DNA of 64,000 bases, taken from Qingshengfaniella alkalisoli. GTDB taxonomy: Bacteria; Pseudomonadota; Alphaproteobacteria; Rhodobacterales; Rhodobacteraceae. The translations under genes and the position numbers were made by a program. A model generated the notes under the pieces. The model was not told the DNA's origin. It saw only the letters and a list, made by a program, of their open reading frames with translations, and searched no databases. The stretch is taken from the NCBI RefSeq assembly GCF_007855645.1, contig NZ_CP042262.1, positions 1-64,000 of the forward strand. The letters are read 5' to 3'. This document shows positions 51,290-60,050 of this stretch, in pieces; positions within the stretch are counted from its first letter, which is position 1, and the number at the start of each line of letters is the position of its first letter.

Positions 51290-52160
51290 TTATTGGAGCA
51301 TCTCGGCCTGAACGCTTTCGTGGAGACGGTTCAGCCTCTTGATGCCGTCGCTGCAGGGACCGACGACGACTCTGCCTGGTCGACTGCCGGGCGCAGTCGA
51401 GACGAGGTTCAGCGCGGCCTGCACGACCTCCTGTGAATCGAGCGAGGGGTCCGGGGCGAGTTCATCGCGCACGCGCGTTACCAGCCAGTTCGTCATAGCG
51501 GCTCGCATTCGCTCGCTCGGCCTCGGGCAACGCTGCGAGCATCTCGTTCAGATAGTGGATGCCGTTTGCCTGCAACTGCGTCGGATAGGGACCGGCCGGC
51601 TGAATGATCGAGACATCGACACCGAACGGTCTCTGCTCGATGGCAATGGCGTCGCAGGCTGCTTCGACAGCGAGCTTCGAGGTGCAATAGCCCGCGAGTA
51701 ATGGGTCGAGGAGGCGGCCAAGCGCGCTCGACATCTGTATGACCTGACCTTGGCCACGATCCTGCATATGCGGAGCCAGTGCCCGAAACATGCGCAGCGA
51801 ACCATGGCAGTTGGTATCAATGTTGGCAGCGAAAGCGTCCACCGGCTCCAAACCAACTGGACCCGGCACGACGATGCCGGCGTTGTTGACCAGAATGTCG
51901 ATGCGACCGGTGAGCCGCAGCGCCTCGGCAACGCCTTTTCGAACCGATGCCTCATTGACCACATCAATTTCCACTACATGGATGGGAAGGCTCTCGCTCT
52001 GCGCCAATCCGCGAAGTTCTCCAGCGGCACCTTCGTTGTGGCCTTCGATGTCACGCATTGTGGTAATGACCGTGATGCCCTGGCGCGCGAATGTTTCCGC
52101 CATGAGCCTGCCGAAGTCGGAACTTGTACCAGTGACAATGGCGACGCGGTGACCATTGGG
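51290..52160 (-). pseudogene. Frameshifted SDR-family oxidoreductase
   Basis: The main frame (to 51462) encodes HRVAIVTGTSSDFGRLMAET, NNAGIV, QMSSALGRLLDPLLAGYCTS and KLAVE, a short-chain dehydrogenase. Near 51490 the sequence continues in another frame as TNWLVTRVRDELAPDPSLD through to a stop at 51290, so a one-base indel separates the last 65 codons. No start codon is available in the N-terminal frame before a TAG at 52176-52178. A second missing base near 52152 (ATGGTCACC instead of ATGGGTCACC) would restore MGHRVAIVTG. Both breaks suggest decay. Confidence 0.7.
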
Positions 52161-52169
52161 CCCTGTGGC

Positions 52170-52200
52170 TTGACCCTATAGTTGCTATAGGCCCTAGATA
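52170..52200 (+). promoter_or_regulatory. MerR-type promoter/operator of the CDF transporter gene
   Basis: TTGACC (52170-52175) and TAGATA (52195-52200) are separated by exactly 19 bp, the long spacing characteristic of MerR-family-controlled promoters. Within the spacer, CCCTATAG and CTATAGGCC form the expected dyad around TTG. Zinc, cadmium and lead-responsive MerR proteins recognise very similar sequences. No merR-type gene is encoded in this window. Confidence 0.75.
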
Positions 52201-52210
52201 GTCACAAACG

Positions 52211-52873
52211 ATGATGAAGGCGAGGCCTGACATGCCCTGTTGTTCTACCGACACCTGTTCCTCCAGCGCTGCGGCTACGGGGCGCTACCGCGGCGTTCTT
52301 TGGGTCGTGCTGGGGATCAATCTCGTCATGTTTCTTGTCGAGATCACTGCGGGTTTGGCCGCCGGATCAGCGGCTTTGCAGGCCGATGCGCTCGATTTCT
52401 TCGCCGACGCCGCGAACTACGGGATTAGCCTTTTCGTTCTGGGGTTCGATATCCGCTGGCGGTCCCGCGCGGCGCTGGTGAAAGGTGGCTCGATGGGGCT
52501 GTTCGGTTTCTGGGTTGCCGGAAACGTCATATGGCATGCGCTTAACGGAACGGTGCCGTCCTGGGGCACGATGGGGGCGGTTGGTGTTGCTGCCTTGATT
52601 GCCAATGCGGCCTGTCTCGTGCTGCTGTATGCGTGGCGCGATGGCGATGCAAATATGCGCTCGGTCTGGATCTGTTCACGCAACGATGTGCTGGCGAACC
52701 TCGCGGTACTGGCCGCAGCACTTGGTGTGTTTGGAACCGGCACCGGCTGGCCTGATCTGATCGTCGCGGCTGTCATGGCGCTTCTGGCGATGCAGGGGGC
52801 CATGACGATCATTCGTCATGCGATGGCCGAACTGCGCGATAACCGGAACAAGACGGTGCCGGTCCTGAGCTAG
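52211..52873 (+). CDS. Cation diffusion facilitator-type metal transporter
   Basis: This protein of about 220 residues has six membrane segments of the CDF fold. It has acidic metal-site residues in ALQADALDFFADAANYG (segment 2) and SRNDVLANLAVLAA (segment 5). It lacks the C-terminal cytoplasmic domain of most CDF proteins. The N-terminus is cysteine-rich (MPCCSTDTCSSS) and may bind metal. An alternative ATG lies at 52232, directly before that segment. Expression is probably controlled by the 19-bp-spaced promoter just upstream, so the gene should be metal-inducible. Confidence 0.88.
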   Translation: MMKARPDMPCCSTDTCSSSAAATGRYRGVLWVVLGINLVMFLVEITAGLAAGSAALQADALDFFADAANYGISLFVLGFDIRWRSRAALVKGGSMGLFGFWVAGNVIWHALNGTVPSWGTMGAVGVAALIANAACLVLLYAWRDGDANMRSVWICSRNDVLANLAVLAAALGVFGTGTGWPDLIVAAVMALLAMQGAMTIIRHAMAELRDNRNKTVPVLS

Positions 52874-52985
52874 CTTTCGCGCTCGCCGTCTGGCCTTCGT
52901 GCCAAGCGGTCGCAGGCGACTTGAACTGCAGGTCTCCGACCCCCACGTCGATTATTTGGATCACCTTTGAAAAGGCACCTTGGAT

Positions 52986-53705
52986 ATGGATGTAAGCAAG
53001 CTTCTGAACAGCTTTCTGGGCAATGAAGGCACATCGGGGTCTTCAGATAAGGGCCAGTCGCCGGTCGATCGGATCAATGCTGCGTTGCCGGGCGGTTTCG
53101 CGGGCGGGGCCGCTGCTGGCGGGTTGATGGGGCTGGTTCTGGGCACCAAGAAGGGCCGCAAGCTTGGGGGCAAAGCACTGAAGGTCGGTGGCATGGCCGT
53201 GGTCGGTGGGCTTGCATATAAGGCTTATCGCGATTGGCAGACGAACAAGACATCGGGCACCGAAGCGGACCCGCTGAATCTGCCCAAGCCGCCCGCAGAT
53301 AGCGGATTTGATCTTGAGAACGATCAGGACGCTGCCGGACGGGATTTCCGTTTGGCCATAATGCGGGCCATGATTTCGGCGGCAAAGTCGGACGATCACA
53401 TCGATCAGGAGGAACACGACCGGATCCGCGAACAGATTCAGGAGTTCGGGTTGGGTCAGGAAGAAAAGGCGGCATTGTTTGACTATTTCTCGGCACCGGC
53501 GGATGCCAATGCCGTGGCCCGTCTTGCGCGTACAGATGAGCAGCGCGCAGAGCTTTACATGGCATCCGCACTGGCCGTTGATCCGGATACAGACGAAGAG
53601 CAGCGCTACCTTGCCCAACTGGCGCAGGAACTGTCCCTGCCAGTTGGACTGAAGGACCATCTTGACGCGGAAGTGGCGGCAGTGCACCGGCAGGTGAGCA
53701 CGTAA
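52986..53705 (+). CDS. DUF533 (YebE-like) membrane-associated protein with TerB-like domain
   Basis: This protein of about 239 residues has a glycine-rich hydrophobic stretch (GGFAGGAAAGGLMGLVLG and GGMAVVGGLAYKAYRDW) and a C-terminal TerB-like domain (IMRAMISAAKSDDHIDQEEH to LARTDEQRAELYMASALAVD). The acidic residues of the latter can bind metal in the family. E. coli YebE is induced by envelope stress and zinc. The ATG at 52986 is preferred to TTG 52980. It follows the metal transporter gene by 113 bp. Confidence 0.88.
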   Translation: MDVSKLLNSFLGNEGTSGSSDKGQSPVDRINAALPGGFAGGAAAGGLMGLVLGTKKGRKLGGKALKVGGMAVVGGLAYKAYRDWQTNKTSGTEADPLNLPKPPADSGFDLENDQDAAGRDFRLAIMRAMISAAKSDDHIDQEEHDRIREQIQEFGLGQEEKAALFDYFSAPADANAVARLARTDEQRAELYMASALAVDPDTDEEQRYLAQLAQELSLPVGLKDHLDAEVAAVHRQVST

Positions 53706-53836
53706 AGGACAAGCTCGATACCCTACAGCACTGGCGTATCGTGATGTGATTGCGGTACGCCTCGTTGTACTGTTTTGGGAGCGTCCTGAAGGCTTCCGTG
53801 ACCGCTTCAAGTTTTTACTGCCGGGTTTCTCCTGAT

Positions 53837-55276
53837 ATGCCGTGCCAGCTTTCGTTGCCCATCGGGCCAATCCTTATCCTGGATGATATCCGCGATGGCC
53901 ACGCGCATCTCGCGGCGCTGTTTATTGCGCCGAAGGGCCAGAACATTTCGCCCGTCGAGATCGAGGGGCGGTCTGTTCCGACAGAAGCCCTGGCCGAGTT
54001 CGAGACGGCAACCGCGCATCGCTGCCGCTTTTCCGTGCCGATCGACCGGGCGTCTGAATATGTGTGGGATGGCCATAGCTACCCGCTGTCACTCGATCTC
54101 TTGGGGAATCTGCGGCTCGCCTATGTGTCGTGTAATGGCGAAGAGGTCGGCGATCTGGATCGCGAAGGGTCCGAACGCAACGCAATGTGGGCACGTCTGC
54201 GGGAAGAACACTGCAGGCAGCCTTTCGCGTTCCTGCTGCATGGCGGAGATCAGGTCTATGCCGACGAAGTCACGCGCGATCATGACCTGAGTGAGCACTG
54301 GCCGGAACGGGTTCCGTCAAATCCGTCGGCCGACGCTTTGGCAGATTTGCGCCTCCACCTGCGGGAACGTTTTCTGGAACGCTATGCCGCCCTTTACGCA
54401 TCGCCAGAATTTGCGTGGCTTGCTGCGCGGGTTCCGTCGCTCATGCAATGGGACGATCACGACATTTGCGATGGTTGGGGCTCGCTGCCGGAGACGCAAA
54501 CGGAATCCGCCGTCGGACAAACACTGTTTTCGGTCGCGCGCGAATGTTTCCTGATCTTCCAGCACGCCGCGTTGGATGGTGATCTGCCTTTACGCTTTGC
54601 TGATCCTTCGGGGATCCATCTGGGGTGGTCCGTCAAAGGGTCCGATCTGAGCATTATTGCGCCGGATCTGCGGTCTGAACGCACACGGCACCGGATCATG
54701 GGCCAAGGCGGTTGGGCGATGATGGATGCCGAAGCCGCCGGTCCCGCACAAGGCCATACATTCCTGATGTCGAGCGTGCCTTTGCTCGGCCCGCGGCTGT
54801 CCCTGTTGGAAGCGCTCATGATCGCGGTTCCGCAGATGCAGAAATACGAAGACGACCTTCGGGATCAATGGCAAAGCCGAGCGCATCGGACGGAATGGCG
54901 CAGAATACTGCGGCTGGTTCAGGACATGGCGTTACGTGATGGTCACGATCTGACCGCGATTTCCGGCGAGATCCATCTTGCCACACGTGCGGTCATGGAA
55001 CTGGGCCAGGGCCTGCAGCTTCAACAACTGGTCGCCTCCGGGATCGCCCACCGCGCCCCGCCAACTGCTTGGGCAAGAACATTGGGCGCGCTATCATGGT
55101 TGGGCGAAGCTCCGCTGCCGGGCCATCCGATCCGTATCGAGCGGCTGCCGGGGCAATCAAGCCGCTATGTGGCCGAGCGCAATTACCTGCTGCTTGAACG
55201 ACATTCGGGCGCGTGGTCCGCAAGGTGGGACCTTGAGCAAAGCGGCATGACCGCGCCGCTTGCACTGTCGCAATAA
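53837..55276 (+). CDS. PhoD-like metallophosphatase-family protein
   Basis: This 479-residue protein resembles alkaline phosphatase D / PhoD-like phosphatases. Metal-binding segments are recognisable as FLLHGGDQVYADEVTRDHD, LMQWDDHDICDGWGS and a late AISGEIHLATRA. No signal peptide is visible, unlike classical PhoD, so it may act in the cytoplasm. The ATG at 53837 is chosen over the longer open frame because of the position of the conserved domain. It ends the metal-related group. Confidence 0.82.
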   Translation: MPCQLSLPIGPILILDDIRDGHAHLAALFIAPKGQNISPVEIEGRSVPTEALAEFETATAHRCRFSVPIDRASEYVWDGHSYPLSLDLLGNLRLAYVSCNGEEVGDLDREGSERNAMWARLREEHCRQPFAFLLHGGDQVYADEVTRDHDLSEHWPERVPSNPSADALADLRLHLRERFLERYAALYASPEFAWLAARVPSLMQWDDHDICDGWGSLPETQTESAVGQTLFSVARECFLIFQHAALDGDLPLRFADPSGIHLGWSVKGSDLSIIAPDLRSERTRHRIMGQGGWAMMDAEAAGPAQGHTFLMSSVPLLGPRLSLLEALMIAVPQMQKYEDDLRDQWQSRAHRTEWRRILRLVQDMALRDGHDLTAISGEIHLATRAVMELGQGLQLQQLVASGIAHRAPPTAWARTLGALSWLGEAPLPGHPIRIERLPGQSSRYVAERNYLLLERHSGAWSARWDLEQSGMTAPLALSQ

Positions 55277-55514
55277 GCTGATCGCGAGGTGGCCGTTGAA
55301 CGGACTGACAAAGCAGTCTCGCAATAGGTATAGTCCCTGCGACCTCTTCTTGCGCGGCATCAACCACTTCTTGTCGAATACCTAAAACGGCGACAAGGCC
55401 CACGGCAGGCCAGCCGGTTTTCAGTATCCACGCTCTGGAGCAAACCCTCCGACTTCCAGCCGGACCGGCTTCAGCATGAAGAATCGGTCTATGATCTTAT
55501 CCTGCAATACGACA

Positions 55515-55918
55515 CGGGCAAACATTGCGTGTACTATCACTGCTATCATATCGTCTGGTTGACGAAGTACCGTTACAAGGTTTTGACAGGATTGCTGCGG
55601 CTGCGTGTATGACATTTGCCGGCAGGTGCGTCGCGGGAACGGTGTCGAAATCTTGCGCGGGGTGCTGTCGAGCAACCGCGTCCATGTCATTGTATCCGTA
55701 CTGCGAAAGCTCGCGATCTCCGATCTGGTGCGCAAGATGAAGGGCCGTTCGTCCCTCCGGGTGCGACGCGAATTTCCACATATCCGCTAGCGCTATGGGG
55801 GCTGCCGCTACTGGGGCGCGGGTACTTCTCGACGACCAATGGTGCTATCACCGAAGACATCGTACTTCAGTACCTCGAAAAGCATATCGCTGATCCTACC
55901 GGCATCAGAAGCCGGTAG
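55515..55918 (+). pseudogene. IS200/IS605-type TnpA transposase remnant
   Basis: The plus strand encodes HCYHIVWLTKYRYKVLTG, then after a frameshift VRRGNGVEILRGVLSSNRVH, then LVRKMKGRSSLRVRREFP, then a stop, and finally GYFSTTNGAITEDIVLQYL and EKHIADPTG. This is the order of a Y1 HUH transposase. The HUH motif is damaged (RVH in place of HxH), and there are at least two frame breaks. Confidence 0.75.
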
Positions 55919-56120
55919 TGCTTCAGTCATTCTGAACAACATCCGCGCCTATGGGGCCCTTTCGCCACTTTCGACAAGGCAGCCGATCGCATGACGGGCG
56001 CCCTGGGCAATCCCGGCGGGATCAATGCAGCCAAACCGGAAGCACCCCGGCGCTATGTGTGCCGGGGTTTCGTGCCGATATGCGCGAGCGGTGGAATACA
56101 CTCCACCCGCAAATCTGCCA

Positions 56121-57134
56121 TCAATCGGAAGCCGGCACGCCGTCCTGCCATTCATCCCAGTTCGCAATGATCTCGCGGGCAAGCGCGTTTCCGACGCGGA
56201 AAGCATTCTCGGTTGCCGGACCGAACGCCCCGGAATCCGCGGATAGGGACTCGGCCGCGCTCTGCTCCGGTGCTTGGCGGTCGAAATTCGACCCGGTCCG
56301 CACCACCGCGATGCGCCCGAAATCAAGGCGACCCGCCTGCGCGCCGCGCTCGAGCGCGGTAAGCGTCGCGTTATCCTCCATCTGCGAGGTGCAGTAGGTA
56401 CCATTGCCGCCAGTCAGTGTCGCGACATGATCTTCCATTTCCGCCGCGATCGTCGTGCCGTGCCAATAGGTGTCGGCCGAGACCGTGTCACAGGCGCTTA
56501 CGAACGGAGCCTGCTGCGCGGCGTCGGCGTCATAGGTTGCCCGGTACTCCGCCGCCTGGTCGGAATCCGCAAGCTCAACCGCTTTGCTCGCCTCAACTGC
56601 TGCAGTCAGGAGATCCGGATTGAGCTCGAAAAGCTCGCTTCCGGCTTCCCAGCCGCCATCGGCTCCAGGCTCCGCGGTCCCGAGCTTCAGGGATCCGGTC
56701 TCCCAGCCCTCCGGGATCTCGCGCGGATCGATCTGGTGACGCAGCCCGCCATCGACGACGTAGCGCGCCCAATGCGCCGAGCCGAGCGTGCCTTCTTCCG
56801 GGTCAACGCCAGCGATACCTGCGATGATCGTGTAGGTCTGCGACAGGTCCAGCTTGTCGCTCAAGGCGACGGCCGTGACGGATGCGGCCGCATTGGCGAA
56901 CCCCATCGTCGTGGTCATGACGCATATATCGTCATTGCAGCTCAGCGCGGGTGCGCTTTCCGGAAGGCCGGGGATATCGATTTTCCGGTCGAGGTCCAGA
57001 TTGTCTAGCCATGGCTTCGTCTCGCCATCGAACATGGTGTTGGCCAGCACCTTCGGCGCAAAGGCTTCCTGAGCATAGGCGGCGAAGGGCAGTAGGGTGG
57101 TCGTGACGGCAATCGTGGTGGCTCTGAACAGCAT
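56121..57134 (-). CDS. Purine nucleoside permease (NUP)-family protein
   Basis: This 337-residue exported protein has a signal peptide (residues 1-21, cleavage after AYA). It matches the NUP family first described in yeast: PKVLANTMFDGETKPWLDNL, TIIAGIAGVDPEEGTLGSAHWARYVVDGGL and DTYWHGTTIAAEMEDHVATL. The fold resembles nucleoside phosphorylases, and a periplasmic nucleoside-binding or hydrolysing role is possible. It has no operon partner. The start at 57134 fits the signal peptide and has AAGGAGAC before it. Confidence 0.88.
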   Translation of the reverse strand: MLFRATTIAVTTTLLPFAAYAQEAFAPKVLANTMFDGETKPWLDNLDLDRKIDIPGLPESAPALSCNDDICVMTTTMGFANAAASVTAVALSDKLDLSQTYTIIAGIAGVDPEEGTLGSAHWARYVVDGGLRHQIDPREIPEGWETGSLKLGTAEPGADGGWEAGSELFELNPDLLTAAVEASKAVELADSDQAAEYRATYDADAAQQAPFVSACDTVSADTYWHGTTIAAEMEDHVATLTGGNGTYCTSQMEDNATLTALERGAQAGRLDFGRIAVVRTGSNFDRQAPEQSAAESLSADSGAFGPATENAFRVGNALAREIIANWDEWQDGVPASD

Positions 57135-57373
57135 GCTGTCTCCTTGGTTGTGCTGACCGGCAGAGAACACCTTGCGGGTCTGGGCTTCCAGGGGAGATGT
57201 GAATACGCGTCCCGATATGCCATTTCCGAGCCGGCGATATATCCTTTATGCACAAGGATTAGGCAGCTCTGTCTACTGCATTGAATTGGGTCACTACCGC
57301 GCCTAGCCGATCACTCGCGGCGATTGCGAGTTTTAACATATCGGGGGTCGGCAGATAGGAAAGGGCTTGTGCG

Positions 57374-58537
57374 CTACTGATCCCGCAGCAAGTCGATAGC
57401 AGCGGCCAGCGGTATCGCACGCAGGCGGTCACTCGCGGGCACATTCCGCTCACCTGCATAGACCAGCAGTTTTCGGTCTGCCTTGATGTCTTCGGCCGCA
57501 AGATGAAACCCGCGCGACACCTTGGGTGATGTGGTGCGCTTTATCTCAATCGCCCAGATTTCATCCTTGGGAAGTCGCAGAACGAGGTCGATTTCAGCCC
57601 CGGCCGCAGTCCGGTAGAAGTAGGGTTCCGTTCCGGTTGGAGCCGCAGCGACAAGGTTTTCGATACAGAATCCTTCCCAGCTTCCACCGACCACGGGATG
57701 CCCCAGCAGGCTCTCCATTGAGCCAAGTCCGAGCAGGGCATGGACGAGGCCGCTATCGCGCACGAAAACCTTGGGCGACTTGACCAGACGTTTGCCGACA
57801 TTCTCGTGCCAGGGCTGCAGGTGCCGCACCAGCATCAGATCGACGAGCAGATCGAGATAACGGCCAATGGTTTGGCCGGATACGCCGAGACCTTCTGCCA
57901 GCGCCGCGGCATTCAGCAAACCACCCTGCGCATGTGCCAGCATCGTCCAGAAACGGCGCAATGTGGTTGCCGGGATGCGCGGACCCAGGGAAGGGATGTC
58001 GCGTTCAAGATAAGTACGCAGAAAATCCTCTCGCCATGCCATGCTGGCCTGTGCGCTGTCCGCCTGAAAACTATCGGGGAAACCGCCGCGCAACCACAAA
58101 TCGCTCAACCGGTTCTCGCCCACCTCATCAAGCCGCAGCGTGGGCATCTCGATGTAACGCACGCGACCGGCGAGCGACTCGGCCGATTGGTGAAGCAGAG
58201 CATTTGATGCGGATCCGAGCAGCAGGAACTGCCCCGAGCGAAACCCCTTGCGTCGTCGCATGTCGATCTGCCCGCGAAGGCTTTTGAACAGACCCGGCAT
58301 CTGCTGGACTTCATCCAGGATCACGAGCCGTCCGATCTGCTCGTCCAGATAGAGGTCGGGCTCGATCAGGATTTGCCGATCTGCGTCACGCTCCAGATCC
58401 AGATATACGGATGGGCGTTGCTCTGCGATGCCGAGCGCAAGCGTGGTTTTCCCGACCTGTCGGGGCCCCAGAAGGACAACAGCCGCCTGATTTGCAAGAG
58501 CAATCATCACAGAGCGATTGATTCTACGTGGGTACAT
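57374..58537 (-). CDS. AAA-type ATPase with DUF4143 domain
   Basis: This 387-residue protein has a P-loop VLLGPRQVGKTTLALG near residue 22, a Walker B LVILDEVQQMPGLFKSLR and sensor LLLGSASNAL. A winged-helix-like middle part and a C-terminal DUF4143 segment with restriction-nuclease-like residues follow (GAEIDLVLRLPKDEIWAIEIKRT). Members are common in prokaryotic accessory regions, but their role is not known. The gene stands alone. Confidence 0.9.
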   Translation of the reverse strand: MYPRRINRSVMIALANQAAVVLLGPRQVGKTTLALGIAEQRPSVYLDLERDADRQILIEPDLYLDEQIGRLVILDEVQQMPGLFKSLRGQIDMRRRKGFRSGQFLLLGSASNALLHQSAESLAGRVRYIEMPTLRLDEVGENRLSDLWLRGGFPDSFQADSAQASMAWREDFLRTYLERDIPSLGPRIPATTLRRFWTMLAHAQGGLLNAAALAEGLGVSGQTIGRYLDLLVDLMLVRHLQPWHENVGKRLVKSPKVFVRDSGLVHALLGLGSMESLLGHPVVGGSWEGFCIENLVAAAPTGTEPYFYRTAAGAEIDLVLRLPKDEIWAIEIKRTTSPKVSRGFHLAAEDIKADRKLLVYAGERNVPASDRLRAIPLAAAIDLLRDQ

Positions 58538-58818
58538 TCCTTGTAATTACTCCACTCAATGGAAGATATACAAGGTTATTTTTGTTTGCTGAAATGCAGG
58601 CGTGGCCAGCGTGACCGTCAAATAGTCGCTGATACATAAACAAGTGTGGGTCAAATATTGCTGAAAATACCGGGTCACTTCTCAGCGGAAATCCACACAG
58701 AGGAACTGCTATGGGCGCGTGACAATTGTTGACGGAATGAGTCACAGCAGACCCGATGCCAGATGCTCTGAATGTGTAGACGCCCCCAATCTGACGCTGG
58801 CTGAGGCTTGCTCGGCGG
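58538..58818. other. Gene-free spacer
   Basis: About 280 bp upstream of the ATPase gene, with no recognisable coding sequence. It is AT-richer than the flanks. Confidence 0.45.
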
Positions 58819-59913
58819 TCAGTGAATGAAGCCCGCAAGAAACTCCGTTCTGCGACGGGTCAGTTCAGCGCGCAATCCGTCCGACGCAATGTGGGGGTAT
58901 TTGCCGGCTGCAAACTCGACCCAGGCCTCGCGATACTCCAGCCAGCGGCGTTCGGACTCTCGGATGCCCTGTTTTGTAACCGTGGTGTAGGGTAGGCGGT
59001 CTTCCGCCCCTTCTTGAGACTCTATTGCCATCACCAGGGCATAGGCTTCGTTCAGTTCCCGGTCGTGCGATACTAGCTCCTCTGGCGGCGGCAGGATCAG
59101 CGAGCCATCTTCGATGCCATCCAGCGTGCCGACGAAGCCCCACTTGATGCTCTCGCGCCGCTCGATCACGAATACAGCGCGGGCCGTTCCGCTGAGATCG
59201 ACTTCGTTGGACCCGCTCGTCTCGGCATAGGTGTTGGCCGCGTCTCGGAGTGCAACAAACCTGTCTTGAAGCTCCGGAGACAGGGTTGCGGTGAAGCTGT
59301 CCAGCTTGTTTTCTCTCTTCGTGCCCGCGATCCATGCGTCGCGCGAGGCGCATAACCCTGCCGCAAGCCCGCTGGTAATATCGTCGCAGAAGTCAAAGGT
59401 CACGTCCGGTCCGAGGTGCTGTATATGCTCCACCCGCCCGCCGACTTCTGCCGGCGCTCCGTCAATCCGGCACGCGAGCGATGTGGCGAGATCGAGATCT
59501 CGCTCGACGCCAAACCCGTTGGCATAGATCATCATGAGGATGGCCAACCCCGCGAACGGCCCTCGATCATAGTCGCCTTGGCGCGCCTCCAGCAAGGCGC
59601 AGTGCCGCGCACGCAAAGGGTCCGGATCTTGGCCGACGCCGTAATAGAGTGCTGCCGAGCTGCACCCGTTCAACGCCCGCTGCTCCGCGTCGTCGGGCCA
59701 GTCGGCGTCGGGCGGCTCCAGTGTCCGGACTCTGCGGCAGGCTTCTCGTGACGCAGAGGCGTCGAGGCTTGCGAATTCTGTCGTCTCGTCGGCCCAGTTC
59801 GACCCGGATTGCGTGGCCTGGGCGGGAAGCAATGCTGTTGTTTCAGCAGAGGCAGTGTTGCTGACAGACAGGGCGGAAATGATCAGTGCAGCCGACGTGG
59901 CAAGTGGTCTCAT
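58819..59913 (-). CDS. Secreted protein with C-terminal DUF1311 (LprI-like) domain
   Basis: This 364-residue protein begins with a signal peptide (residues 1-24, cleavage after ASA). The first part has several cysteines and a Sel1-like or repeat-free region of unknown role (RVRTLEPPDADWPDDAEQ, then YGVGQDPDPLRARHCALLEA). The last 90 residues fit the DUF1311/LprI lysozyme-inhibitor-like pattern (VTKQGIRESERRWLEYREAW). It probably acts in the periplasm. Confidence 0.75.
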   Translation of the reverse strand: MRPLATSAALIISALSVSNTASAETTALLPAQATQSGSNWADETTEFASLDASASREACRRVRTLEPPDADWPDDAEQRALNGCSSAALYYGVGQDPDPLRARHCALLEARQGDYDRGPFAGLAILMMIYANGFGVERDLDLATSLACRIDGAPAEVGGRVEHIQHLGPDVTFDFCDDITSGLAAGLCASRDAWIAGTKRENKLDSFTATLSPELQDRFVALRDAANTYAETSGSNEVDLSGTARAVFVIERRESIKWGFVGTLDGIEDGSLILPPPEELVSHDRELNEAYALVMAIESQEGAEDRLPYTTVTKQGIRESERRWLEYREAWVEFAAGKYPHIASDGLRAELTRRRTEFLAGFIH

Positions 59914-60050
59914 CCGGAATTCCCGTAGCGTAAGCCGCCATGTTTATGCGTTGCTATCCCATCGAGGTCAACTGGCGCATGCGATGACCGGGCAGCGCTT
60001 GCCTCGGTGCCGGGTGAAAGGTCCAGATGATCGGTTCGAAGAAGGTTGGA

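Noticed and set aside
57374-58537. DUF4143 ATPase as part of an antiphage defence system
   Set aside because: It stands alone, without nuclease, methylase or toxin partners nearby; calling it a defence gene would be speculation.
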